64,000 nt of DNA from Burkholderia cepacia (GTDB lineage: Bacteria; Pseudomonadota; Gammaproteobacteria; Burkholderiales; Burkholderiaceae): positions 3,100,001-3,164,000 of the forward strand of contig NZ_CP073637.1 of NCBI RefSeq assembly GCF_029962485.1. The letters run 5' to 3'. Positions within the stretch are counted from its first letter, which is position 1, and each line of letters begins with the position of its first letter. Made by a program: the position numbers and the translations under genes. This document shows, one piece after another, positions 8,838 through 17,119 of this stretch. A model generated the notes under the pieces. That model was not told the DNA's origin. It was given only the letters and a program-made list of their open reading frames with translations, and made no database searches.

Positions 8838-9811
8838 AGCGCACCGCGTGGGCCGAACGCCAGGAACGCAGCAACGCCGGTTTGCTGCGCACGATGACGT
8901 GGATCTCGCTGCGCTTCGGCCGGCAGCGCGCGCGCATCGTGCTGCACCTGATCGCGACGTACTTCGTGCTGTTTTCGCCGGTCGCGTGCGCCGCGTCGCG
9001 CGACTACCTGCGCCGCGTGCTCGGCCGCCCGGTGCGCTGGCGCGACGTGTACCGGCACGTGTTCACGTTCGCGGCGACGATTCACGACCGCGTCTACCTG
9101 ATGAACGGGCGCTTCGACCTGTTCGACATCCGGCTGCACGGCGAGACGCTCGTCGACGATGCGCTCGCCGGCGGCCGCGGCGCGTTCCTGATGGGCGCGC
9201 ACCTCGGCAGCTTCGAGGTCGTGCGCGCGATCGGCCGCACGCATCCGGACCTGCGCGTCGTCGTCACGATGTACGAGAAGAATGCGCGCAAGATCAACGC
9301 GACGCTCGCCGCGGTGAACCCGGCCGCGAAGCCGGAAGTGATTCCGCTCGGGCAGGTCGACTCGATGCTGAAGGTGCGCGAGCGCCTCGACGCGAACTGC
9401 ATGGTCGGCATGCTCGCCGACCGTACGCTGCTCGACGACGCCGCCGCGTCGCTGCGGCGGCTGCCGCTGCTCGGCACGCCGGCCGCGTTTCCGCTTGGGC
9501 CGCTGTACATGGCCGCGATGCTGAAGCGCCCGGTGATCTTCATGACGGGCCTTTATCGCGACGGCAACCGCTACGATGTGCACTTCGAGACGCTCGCAGA
9601 CTTCTCCGACGTGCGGCGCGACACGCGCGCGGCGGCCGTCGACGCGGCACTCGCGCGCTACGTCGCGCTGCTCGACAAGTACTGCCGCGCGGCGCCGTAC
9701 AACTGGTTCAACTATTTCGATTTCTGGCAGGGCGGCGATGCCCCGGCCGCGCGCCGCGACATGGCGCACGCCGGTACCGACCTGCCCGCCACGAGGGATT
9801 CCGACGCATGA
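8834..9811 (+). CDS. LpxL/HtrB-like lysophospholipid acyltransferase
   Basis: This 325-residue protein resembles the lauroyl/myristoyl acyltransferase (HtrB/LpxL) superfamily. It has an N-terminal hydrophobic anchor (ATYFVLFSPVACAAS) and the HX4-5 catalytic region GAHLGSFEVVRA near residue 120, whose His and following acidic residue match the family motif. In aryl-polyene clusters such acyltransferases are thought to add the polyene or a fatty acid to the lipid anchor at the inner membrane. The ATG at 8834 overlaps the ligase stop as ATGA, so translation is probably coupled. The stop in turn overlaps the LolA-like gene by 4 bases. The substrate is not readable from sequence. Confidence 0.83.
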   Translation: MKRTAWAERQERSNAGLLRTMTWISLRFGRQRARIVLHLIATYFVLFSPVACAASRDYLRRVLGRPVRWRDVYRHVFTFAATIHDRVYLMNGRFDLFDIRLHGETLVDDALAGGRGAFLMGAHLGSFEVVRAIGRTHPDLRVVVTMYEKNARKINATLAAVNPAAKPEVIPLGQVDSMLKVRERLDANCMVGMLADRTLLDDAAASLRRLPLLGTPAAFPLGPLYMAAMLKRPVIFMTGLYRDGNRYDVHFETLADFSDVRRDTRAAAVDAALARYVALLDKYCRAAPYNWFNYFDFWQGGDAPAARRDMAHAGTDLPATRDSDA

Positions 9812-10443
9812 CCGCCGTTCGCCGCTTTCTGCTTCCGCTCGCGATGCGCCGCACCGCCCGCCTGCTCGCCGCCACCGCCGCCGCGATCTCGCTGGCCGTG
9901 CCCGCGCACGCGGCCGACACGGCACCGGCATGGAACCTCGACCGGCTGATGTCGACGCTCGCCCAGCATAAGTCCGGACGCGCGACGTTCACCGAGACGA
10001 AGTACCTGTCGATCGCCACGCAGCCGGTCGAATCGTCCGGCGAGCTCGTGTTCGTCGCGCCCGATCATCTCGAAAAACACACGCTGAGCCCGAAGCCCGA
10101 ACACCTCGTCGTCGACGGCGACATGCTCACGGTCGAGCGCAACAACCGCAAGTTCACGCTCGCGCTCGCGCGCTATCCGGAACTCGGCGCGTTCATCGAC
10201 AGCATCCGCGCGACGCTCGCCGGCAACCGCTTCGCGCTCGAACAGGTGTACAAGGTCGCGCTCGCCGGGCACGGCGACGACTGGACGCTGACGCTCACGC
10301 CGCTCGACTCGCGGATGCTGAAAGTCGTCAGCACGATCACGCTCGACGGCACGCGTGACGTATTGCGCAGCGTCGCGATCCGGCAGGCCGACGGCGACCA
10401 TTCGGTGATGCGCCTGCAACCCGTTGCGGCGACCGCGAACTGA
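9808..10443 (+). CDS. LolA-like outer-membrane lipoprotein carrier homolog
   Basis: This 211-residue periplasmic protein has an Ala-rich signal peptide ending VPAHA-AD near residue 35. Next comes a LolA/DUF-type domain with ATFTETKYLSI, SGELVFVAPDHLEKHT and a run of beta strands through to TLDGTRDVLRSV. LolA-fold proteins bind acyl chains in a half-barrel. This copy is thought to ferry the polyene lipid across the periplasm rather than serve general lipoprotein sorting. It overlaps the acyltransferase upstream (ATGA) and the exporter downstream (TGATG). A role in polyene transport is inferred from conserved clustering. Confidence 0.82.
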   Translation: MTAVRRFLLPLAMRRTARLLAATAAAISLAVPAHAADTAPAWNLDRLMSTLAQHKSGRATFTETKYLSIATQPVESSGELVFVAPDHLEKHTLSPKPEHLVVDGDMLTVERNNRKFTLALARYPELGAFIDSIRATLAGNRFALEQVYKVALAGHGDDWTLTLTPLDSRMLKVVSTITLDGTRDVLRSVAIRQADGDHSVMRLQPVAATAN

Positions 10444-12908
10444 TGGACGAACGCACGCGCCCGTCACCCGTCGCCCGCCACCTGCACGTGTGGCGGCAGC
10501 GCGCGGTGCTCGTATGGCTGCTCGCGCTCGTCGCGTGCGGCGTCGCGATCGGGCGCGCACACTTCACGGCCGACCTGTCCGCGTTCCTGCCAAGTTCGCC
10601 GAGCGCCGGGCAGCGCGTGCTCGTCGAACAGTTGCGCGACGGCATCGTGTCGCGGCTGATCCTCGTCGCGATCGACGGCAGCGATGCGGCCACGCGCGCC
10701 GCACTGTCGCGGCGCGTCGCCGGCGCGCTGCGCACCGATCCGCAATTCGCGGCCGTGCACAACGGCGAAGCCGCGAACGATGCGCGCGACCGGCAGTTCG
10801 TCTTCGATCACCGCTACCTGCTGAGCCCGGCCGTCACGCCGCAGCGCTTCAGCGCCGACGGCCTGCACCAGGCGCTCGGCGACAGCCTCGACCTGCTGAG
10901 TTCGTCCGCCGGCCTCGTGGCCAAGGCGATGCTGCCGCGCGACCCGACCGGCGAAGTCACCGCGCTCGTCGACCAGCTCGACAGCGCGGCCGAACCGGCG
11001 AGCCGCGACGGCGTGTGGGCATCGCGCGACGGCACGCGCGCGGTACTCGTCGTGCAGACGGCCGCCGCCGGCTCCGATACCGATGCACAGGCACACGCGA
11101 TCGACACGGTGCGCAGCGCGTTCGCCGCGGCGAAGCAGGCCGTGCCGCATGCAACCGCAACCACGCTCGCGATGACGGGCCCCGGCGTGTTCTCGGTCGA
11201 CACACGCGACACGATCCGGCATGACGTCGAGCGTCTGTCGACGGCGAGCGTCGTGCTGATCGTCGCGCTGCTGCTGACCCTGTACCGTTCGCCGCGCACG
11301 CTCGTGCTCGGGCTGTTACCGGTACTCACGGGCGTCGCGGCCGGGATCGCGGCGGTCAGCGTCGCGTTCGGCACGGTCCACGGGCTCACGCTCGGCTTCG
11401 GCACGACGTTGATCGGCGAAGCCGTCGACTATTCGATCTACCTGTTCGTGCAATCGGCGCAAGCCGGCACGCGCGGCACCGCGCGCCCGGGCGATGCGAC
11501 GCGCGCATGGGTCGCCGCGTACTGGCCGACGATCCGGCTCGGCGTGCTGACGTCCGTGTGCGGTTTCGCGTCGATGCTGTTCTCCGGATTCCCGGGCCTC
11601 GTGCAGCTCGGACTGTATTCGATCGTCGGGCTGACGGCCGCCGCGCTCGTCACGCGCTTCGTGCTGCCGCACCTGCAAGGCGAACATGTCGCGATCCGCG
11701 ACGTGTCGCGCGTCGGCGCGGTGCTCGCGCGCGCGGCCGATGCCGCGCCGCGGCTGCGCTGGCCGCTCGCCGTGCTGGTGGTCGCCGCGATCGCGACGCT
11801 CGTGCTGCATCGCGACGGCCTGTGGAGCCGCGAGCTCGCCGCGCTCAGCCCCGTGCCGGCGCAAGCGCAGGCGCTCGACGCGCGGCTGCGCGCCGACGTC
11901 GGCGCGCCCGACGTGCGCTACCTCGTTGTGATTGCCGCGCCGACCGAACAGGCGGCGCTCGAAGGCGCCGAACGCGTGGCCGCACAATTGCAGCCGCTCG
12001 TCGACCAGGGCGTGCTCGCCGGGTTCGAAAGCCCCGCGCGCTACCTGCCGAGCCATGCCGCGCAGCGCGCGCGGCAGGCGAGCTTGCCGGATGCAAGCGT
12101 GCTCGCCGCCCGGATGCGCGACGCCGTCGCGAACCAGCCGATCGCGGTGAAGCCCGACCTGTTCGGGCCGTTCATCGCCGACGTCGACGCCGCCCGCCAC
12201 GCGCCGCTGCTCACGCGCGCGGACCTGCGCGGTACGTCGATGGCACTCGCCGTCGATGCGCTGCTGACCGAACGTGACGGCCGCTGGAGCGCGATGCTGT
12301 CGCTGCGCGCGCCGGATGCCACACGCACCGCGCAGCCGGCGTCCGGCCTCGATGCGACGCCGATTCGCACGGCCGTCGCGCGGGCGGGCGTGCCCGATGC
12401 GCTGTTCGTCGACATGAAGGCCGAAGCCGATCGCCTGTACGTGAGCTACGTGCGCGAGGACATCCGGCTGTCGCTCGCGGGTTTCGCTGCGATCGCCGTG
12501 CTGATGCTGATCGCGCTGCGTTCGCCGCGCGTTGCCGTGCGCGCGCTCGCGCCGCTCGTCGCGGCCGTGCTGGTCGTGACGGCCGGCTTCGCGCTGGCCG
12601 GCGTGCAACTGACGATCCTGCATCTCGTCGGGATGCTGCTGATCGTCGCGGTCGGCTCGAACTACGCGCTGTTCTTCTGCAAGCGCGACGACGCGCAGCC
12701 CGTGACGCCCTACACACTCGTGTCGCTGCTGATCGCGAACCTCGCGACGGTCGCCGGCTTCGGGCTGCTCGCGCTGTCGCGCGTGCCGCTGCTGGAGACC
12801 TTCGGGCTGACCGTCGGCCCCGGTGCAATGCTCGCGCTCGCGTTCGCGGCGATTCTCGCGCCGCGTGCCGCAGCGGCCGGCGTGCGTCATCAACGGAGTC
12901 CGGCATGA
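10443..12908 (+). CDS. MMPL/RND-superfamily exporter of the polyene lipid
   Basis: This 821-residue inner-membrane transporter shows the duplicated RND layout. There is one N-terminal helix (VLVWLLALVACGVAI), a large periplasmic domain, and a five-helix bundle from about residue 265 with SVVLIVALLLTLYRSP and GFGTTLIGEAVDYSIY. A second periplasmic domain and a second bundle follow from about residue 675, with LRSPRVAVRALAPLV and GMLLIVAVGSNYALFF. The acidic residue in GEAVDYSIY is a candidate proton-relay residue. MMPL-like exporters are a constant part of aryl-polyene clusters and presumably move the lipid-linked polyene out of the inner membrane. It is coupled to both neighbours by overlaps. 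Confidence 0.87.
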   Translation: MDERTRPSPVARHLHVWRQRAVLVWLLALVACGVAIGRAHFTADLSAFLPSSPSAGQRVLVEQLRDGIVSRLILVAIDGSDAATRAALSRRVAGALRTDPQFAAVHNGEAANDARDRQFVFDHRYLLSPAVTPQRFSADGLHQALGDSLDLLSSSAGLVAKAMLPRDPTGEVTALVDQLDSAAEPASRDGVWASRDGTRAVLVVQTAAAGSDTDAQAHAIDTVRSAFAAAKQAVPHATATTLAMTGPGVFSVDTRDTIRHDVERLSTASVVLIVALLLTLYRSPRTLVLGLLPVLTGVAAGIAAVSVAFGTVHGLTLGFGTTLIGEAVDYSIYLFVQSAQAGTRGTARPGDATRAWVAAYWPTIRLGVLTSVCGFASMLFSGFPGLVQLGLYSIVGLTAAALVTRFVLPHLQGEHVAIRDVSRVGAVLARAADAAPRLRWPLAVLVVAAIATLVLHRDGLWSRELAALSPVPAQAQALDARLRADVGAPDVRYLVVIAAPTEQAALEGAERVAAQLQPLVDQGVLAGFESPARYLPSHAAQRARQASLPDASVLAARMRDAVANQPIAVKPDLFGPFIADVDAARHAPLLTRADLRGTSMALAVDALLTERDGRWSAMLSLRAPDATRTAQPASGLDATPIRTAVARAGVPDALFVDMKAEADRLYVSYVREDIRLSLAGFAAIAVLMLIALRSPRVAVRALAPLVAAVLVVTAGFALAGVQLTILHLVGMLLIVAVGSNYALFFCKRDDAQPVTPYTLVSLLIANLATVAGFGLLALSRVPLLETFGLTVGPGAMLALAFAAILAPRAAAAGVRHQRSPA

Positions 12909-13789
12909 ACGCGCCGTCGTCCGTTCCATCGCACCAGGCCGGCGATACGCGCCGCTGGAAACCAACGCCGCTGATCGCGGGGACAGCCGCGCTGCACGCG
13001 GGTGCGGCAGCCGCCGTCATCGCGCAACCGGCTACGTGGCCGTGGGCCGTCGGCGGTGTGGTCGCGTCGCATCTCGCGCTGACGGCCGCCGGCCTGTGGC
13101 CGCGCAGCACGCTGCTCGGCCCGAACTGGACGCGCCTGCCGGCAGGCGCCGGCCGCAAGATCGCACTGACGATCGACGACGGCCCGGACCCGGACGTCAC
13201 GCCGCGCGTGCTCGACCTGCTCGATCGTTACGACGCGCGTGCGACGTTCTTCTGCATCGGCGATCTTGCGCGCCGCCATCCTCGGTGGATCGAGGCAATC
13301 GTCGCGCGCGGCCATGCGGTCGAGAACCACAGCCAGCGGCACCGGCACACGTTCTCGCTGTCGGGGCCCGCTGCGCTGCGGCACGAGATCGCGGCCGCGC
13401 AGCAGACGCTGACCGAGATCGCCGGCACCCGCCCGCTGTTCTTCCGCGCGCCGGCCGGCCTGCGCAATCCGTTTCTCGAACCGGTGCTGTGCGAACTCGG
13501 CCTGCAGCTCGCCAGCTGGACGCGGCGCGGCTTCGACACGCGCGCCCGCGATGCCGCGATCGTCACGCGTCGCCTGCTGCACGGCCTCGATGCGCGCGAC
13601 ATCCTGCTGGTACACGACGGTCATGCGGCACGCGATGCGCGCGGCGAACCGGTCGTGCTCGACGTGCTGCAGGCGGTGTTGCGCGCAGCCGCCGATGCGC
13701 AGTTGCACTGGACCACGCTGCGCGCGGCGCTCGCGCCCGAACCGCCCGGCCAGCCGGGCGTTCCGGCCCCCCAGTTTGATAAAATCTGA
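12905..13789 (+). CDS. Polysaccharide deacetylase (NodB-homology) in polyene operon
   Basis: This 294-residue protein has two N-terminal hydrophobic segments (AGTAALHAGAAAAVIA and VGGVVASHLALTAAGL). A carbohydrate-esterase family 4 domain follows: LTIDDGPDPDVTPR with the metal-binding Asp pair, NHSQRHRHTF with the His metal ligands, FRAPAGLRNP, and ILLVHDGH near residue 230. It should remove an acetyl group from an N-acetylated sugar at the membrane. Its start overlaps the exporter stop as ATGA, so it belongs to the operon. Such enzymes are not in the minimal aryl-polyene set, so it may act on a sugar placed by the GT2 enzyme; that link is inference. Confidence 0.85.
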   Translation: MNAPSSVPSHQAGDTRRWKPTPLIAGTAALHAGAAAAVIAQPATWPWAVGGVVASHLALTAAGLWPRSTLLGPNWTRLPAGAGRKIALTIDDGPDPDVTPRVLDLLDRYDARATFFCIGDLARRHPRWIEAIVARGHAVENHSQRHRHTFSLSGPAALRHEIAAAQQTLTEIAGTRPLFFRAPAGLRNPFLEPVLCELGLQLASWTRRGFDTRARDAAIVTRRLLHGLDARDILLVHDGHAARDARGEPVVLDVLQAVLRAAADAQLHWTTLRAALAPEPPGQPGVPAPQFDKI

Positions 13790-13852
13790 CCTCGAACGGC
13801 GCGCCCGCCAGCCATGCTGCGGCGCCCGTTCCGGCCACCGGATACGACCCTC

Positions 13853-15064
13853 GTGAATCCTCTCCTGCTCTCGCACTACACCGCCACCAGTTGCATCGGC
13901 CGCGGCCTCGATGCGACCCTCGATGCGCTGCGCCACGCGCGTGGCGGGCTCACGCCGTGCCACTTCGAGCGCGCGGATCTCGACACGTGGATCGGCGCGG
14001 TGGACGGTGTCGATGCGCACCGCGTGCGCGCCGATCTCGCCGACTTCGAGTGCCGCAACAACCGCCTCGCGCAGCTCGGCCTCACGCAGGACGGCTTCGA
14101 CGCCCGTGTCGCGGCGGCCGTCGCCCGCTACGGCGCGGCGCGCGTCGGCGTGTTCGTCGGCACGAGCACGGCCGGCATCCTCGAGACCGAGCACGCATAC
14201 CAGCGCCGCGATCCGGCGAGCGGCGCGCTGCCGGCCGACTTCCGCTATGCGCAGACGCACAACCCGTATTCGCCGGCCGCGTTCGTGCGCGCGTATTTCG
14301 CGCTGCGCGGGCCGGCGATGGCGATCTCGTCCGCGTGCTCGTCCGGCGCGAAGGTGTTCGGCTCCGCGCGCCGCATGATCGAAGCCGGGCTGATCGACGC
14401 GGCAGTCGTCGGCGGCGTCGATTCGCTGTGCCTGACGACGCTGTACGGTTTCAATTCGCTCGAACTGCTGTCGCGCCAGCCATGCCGGCCGTTCGATGTC
14501 GCGCGCGACGGCATCTCGATCGGCGAGGCCGCCGCGTTCGCGCTCGTCGAGCGTGTGCCCGAGCCGCCCGTCGCGGTCGACGACGACGCGATCCTGCTAC
14601 TCGGCATCGGCGAATCGAGCGACGCGCATCACATGTCCTCGCCGCATCCAGAGGGGCTCGGCGCGCGCACCGCGATCGAGCAGGCGCTCGCGTCCGCCGG
14701 CCTCGGCGCGCACGACATCGACTACGTGAACCTGCACGGCACCGCGACGCCGAGCAATGACGCGGCCGAAAGCCGCGCGGTCGGCGCGCTGTTCGCCAGC
14801 ACGCCGTGCAGCTCGACGAAGGGCGCGACCGGCCACACGCTCGGCGCGGCCGGCGCGCTCGAAGCCATCGTCGCCGCGCTCGCGCTGCGCGACCAGTTCG
14901 TACCGGCCGGCGTCAACACGACGCAACCCGACCCGGCACTTGTGGCCGACTACGTGCTCGCGAGCCGCGACACGCGCGTGCGCGCCGTTCTTTCCAATTC
15001 GTTCGGCTTCGGCGGCACGAATTGCAGCCTGATCCTCGGCCGCGCCGATCACGCACGCCGTTGA
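13853..15064 (+). CDS. Beta-ketoacyl-ACP synthase of the polyene pathway
   Basis: This is a 403-residue FabF-class ketosynthase that extends the acyl chain with malonyl-ACP. The complete catalytic set is visible: Cys in SSACSSGAKVFG near residue 165, His in HGTATPSND near 300, and His in GATGHTLGAAG near 335, followed by NSFGFGGTNCSLI. I chose the GTG at 13853 because the protein then begins directly with the ketosynthase core; an ATG 39 bases earlier gives a short arginine-rich extension. It pairs with the following chain-length-factor-like gene, and the two presumably form a heterodimer as in known aryl-polyene systems. Confidence 0.88.
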   Translation: MNPLLLSHYTATSCIGRGLDATLDALRHARGGLTPCHFERADLDTWIGAVDGVDAHRVRADLADFECRNNRLAQLGLTQDGFDARVAAAVARYGAARVGVFVGTSTAGILETEHAYQRRDPASGALPADFRYAQTHNPYSPAAFVRAYFALRGPAMAISSACSSGAKVFGSARRMIEAGLIDAAVVGGVDSLCLTTLYGFNSLELLSRQPCRPFDVARDGISIGEAAAFALVERVPEPPVAVDDDAILLLGIGESSDAHHMSSPHPEGLGARTAIEQALASAGLGAHDIDYVNLHGTATPSNDAAESRAVGALFASTPCSSTKGATGHTLGAAGALEAIVAALALRDQFVPAGVNTTQPDPALVADYVLASRDTRVRAVLSNSFGFGGTNCSLILGRADHARR

Positions 15065-15072
15065 GGCCCGCC

Positions 15073-15888
15073 ATGACACTCACCGCCTACATCGAAAGCA
15101 TCGGCCTGGTCGGGCCCGGATTGAACGACTGGCCGCACGCGGCCGACGTGCTTGCGGGCCGCGCGCCCTATGCCCCCGCACGCACCGAACTGCCGCCGCC
15201 GGCCGGGCTGCCGTCGGCCGAGCGGCGCCGCACCGGCCCCGTCGTGCGCACGGCGCTTGCGGTCGGCCACGCAGCGGTGGCCGCGAGCGGCCGCGACGCG
15301 GCGACGCTCGCGACCGTGTTCAGCGCATCCGGCGGCGACGGCCAGAATTGCCACGCGATCTGCGAAACGCTGGCAGGCGACGATCGCCAGCTGTCACCGA
15401 CGCGTTTTCACAACTCCGTGCACAACGCGCCGGCCGGCTACTGGAGCATCGCGACCCGCGCGATGGCGACGTCGAACGTGCTGTGCGCGCACGACGGCAG
15501 CTTTGCCGCCGGTCTGCTCGAAAGCCTGTGCCAGGTCGTCGTCGATCGCATGCCGACGCTGCTGATCGCGTACGACACCGACTATCCGGAACCGCTGCGC
15601 GCGGTGCGGCCGATCGGCGATGCGTTCGGCGTCGCGCTCGTGCTCGCGCCCGACGCGAGTGAGCGCGCACTTGCCCGCATCGACGTGCAGCTCACCGACG
15701 CGCCCGCGACGACACTCGCGAATGCCGAACTCGACGCGCTGCGCGCCGGCAATCCGGCCGCGCGCGTGCTGCCGCTGCTCGACGCACTCGCCGCGCGGCG
15801 TTCGACGCGTGCCGTGCTCGACTATCTGGCCGATACGCGCGTGCAGGTCGACGTCGCGGTACCCGAATCCGTCGCGGAGCGTGCGTGA
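15073..15888 (+). CDS. Chain-length-factor-like ketosynthase partner
   Basis: This 271-residue protein belongs to the short beta-ketoacyl-synthase-like family found beside the catalytic ketosynthase in aryl-polyene clusters. It has FSASGGDGQNCHAIC and the characteristic FHNSVHNAPAGYWSIAT. The Cys-His-His catalytic set of an active ketosynthase and the C-terminal thiolase half are missing, so it is probably a non-catalytic partner that shapes chain length. The ATG at 15073 follows the ketosynthase stop by 8 bases, and the stop overlaps the next ATG (TGATG). The partner role is known for the family, not shown here. Confidence 0.83.
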   Translation: MTLTAYIESIGLVGPGLNDWPHAADVLAGRAPYAPARTELPPPAGLPSAERRRTGPVVRTALAVGHAAVAASGRDAATLATVFSASGGDGQNCHAICETLAGDDRQLSPTRFHNSVHNAPAGYWSIATRAMATSNVLCAHDGSFAAGLLESLCQVVVDRMPTLLIAYDTDYPEPLRAVRPIGDAFGVALVLAPDASERALARIDVQLTDAPATTLANAELDALRAGNPAARVLPLLDALAARRSTRAVLDYLADTRVQVDVAVPESVAERA

Positions 15889-16391
15889 TGACCGCCACAC
15901 GCCCGCTTGCGCCGCCGCTCAACCACGCATGGATCGCCGCGCACATTCCGCACGGCGGCGCGATGTGCCTGCTCGATACGGTCGATGCATGGGATGCCGA
16001 ACGGATCCGCTGCACGGCGACGAGCCATCGTGATCCGCGCAACCCGCTGCGTTCGCACGGTCGGCTCGCGTCGGTCTGCGGCATCGAATACGCCGCGCAG
16101 GCAATGGCCGTGCACGGCGCGCTGCTCGGCGCGCACGAAGCACGCCCGCGCGCCGGTTATCTCGCGAGCGTGCGCAACGTCGACGCGTTCGTCGACCGGC
16201 TCGACACGTTCGCGCAGCCGCTCGTCGTCGACGCGGAACGCGTGAGCGGCGATGACCGCTCGGTGCTGTACGGCTTCGCGGTGCGCTGTGGCGATCGCGT
16301 GCTGCTGTCCGGCCGCGCCGCGGTGATGCTCGACGCATCGGCCGCCGGCGCGTTTCAACCGGCGCCAGCCGGCGCCACGAATCCTCGCTGA
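15888..16391 (+). CDS. ApeP-like 3-hydroxyacyl-ACP dehydratase
   Basis: This 167-residue hot-dog fold protein has the family motif IPHGGAMCLLDTVDAW at residues 19-34 and SHGRLASVCGIEYAAQAMAV near residue 57. The His and Glu there match dehydratase active-site positions. Together with the hot-dog domain fused to the ligase it gives the pathway two dehydratases, as in characterised aryl-polyene clusters. Its start overlaps the chain-length-factor gene stop (TGATG). The start is the ATG at 15888; a GTG one codon earlier would lie inside the upstream stop context. Confidence 0.82.
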   Translation: MTATRPLAPPLNHAWIAAHIPHGGAMCLLDTVDAWDAERIRCTATSHRDPRNPLRSHGRLASVCGIEYAAQAMAVHGALLGAHEARPRAGYLASVRNVDAFVDRLDTFAQPLVVDAERVSGDDRSVLYGFAVRCGDRVLLSGRAAVMLDASAAGAFQPAPAGATNPR

Positions 16392-16418
16392 AGAGGCAAA
16401 CCCCAAGGAAACCAGGTC

Positions 16419-16718
16419 GTGAAAGTTCGTCAGTTCATTGGTACCGCGCTCGTTCTGGCGCTGATCAGCCCGATCGCGCACGCGGACATGTCGGAAGTGA
16501 AACAGGACATCAAGCGCGATTCGAAGGAAGCCGCACACAAGACCGGCGAAGCGGCACGCAGCTTCGGCCATGCGACCGCGAGCGCCGCGAAGGCGGTCGG
16601 GCACGGCGTCGCGCATGCGTCGCGCGAAGGCTGGGATGCCACCAAGCGCACGACGAAGCGGATCTTCCACAAGAGCGACTCGGGCGAGTCGTCCGGAAAG
16701 AGCGACAAGAGCGATTGA
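16419..16718 (+). CDS. Small secreted Ala/Lys-rich protein, unknown function
   Basis: This 99-residue protein is not assignable to a family by me. It has a clear signal peptide (GTALVLALISPIAHA-DM, cleavage near residue 22). A mature part of about 77 residues follows, rich in Ala, Lys, His and Ser, with KRDSKEAAHKTGEAARSFG and repeated Ala-Lys heptads that suggest an amphipathic helix. It ends in a charged Ser/Gly/Lys/Asp tail. The GTG at 16419 has AAGGA about 10 bases upstream. It starts 27 bases after the last dehydratase gene on the same strand, so it is probably the final gene of the polyene operon and acts in the periplasm. Confidence 0.7.
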   Translation: MKVRQFIGTALVLALISPIAHADMSEVKQDIKRDSKEAAHKTGEAARSFGHATASAAKAVGHGVAHASREGWDATKRTTKRIFHKSDSGESSGKSDKSD

Positions 16719-16803
16719 TCACGCGCGTCGCGCACAGGCTGCCTGTGCGCGACGCGTGACCGTGCATCGATCGTGGCGCGTCACTAGCGCGATACTGCCG
16801 CCG

Positions 16804-17010
16804 TCAACGCGCCCCGCGCATGCGGCGGGCCGGCCGTGCCGGCCTGCGCGCGAAGCACCTGCCGTACGCGACGAGCCAGCAATCGCGATGATCGAAGTTC
16901 CGCAGCAGCCGCGCGCGGCGCCGCTCGAGCCAGTAGAGCGAGACCGCCATCGTCAGCGCGACGGCCAGTGCCGTGCCGCCGATCGCGAGTCCCATCCAGG
17001 TGTCGCCCAT
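16804..17010 (-). CDS. Small single-span membrane protein, hypothetical
   Basis: This is a possible 68-residue protein with one transmembrane helix (MGLAIGGTALAVALTMAVSL), followed by an arginine-rich cytoplasmic tail with YWLERRRARLLRNFDHRDC. The ATG at 17010 is preceded by GGAG at good spacing, which supports translation. The tail after about residue 50 is low-complexity Arg/Ala and could be read-through of GC-rich DNA. It lies between the polyene operon and phbB. I do not recognise a family. Confidence 0.5.
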   Translation of the reverse strand: MGDTWMGLAIGGTALAVALTMAVSLYWLERRRARLLRNFDHRDCWLVAYGRCFARRPARPARRMRGAR

Positions 17011-17119
17011 GCGTTCTCCGGAATGCGAAGCCGAAGCGGCGCGCCTGCCGCCGCCCTGGCACTGGATAGTGCGGAACGCGGCCCGACACGTGCGCGAACG
17101 CCGTGCGGGCCGCCGCGCG

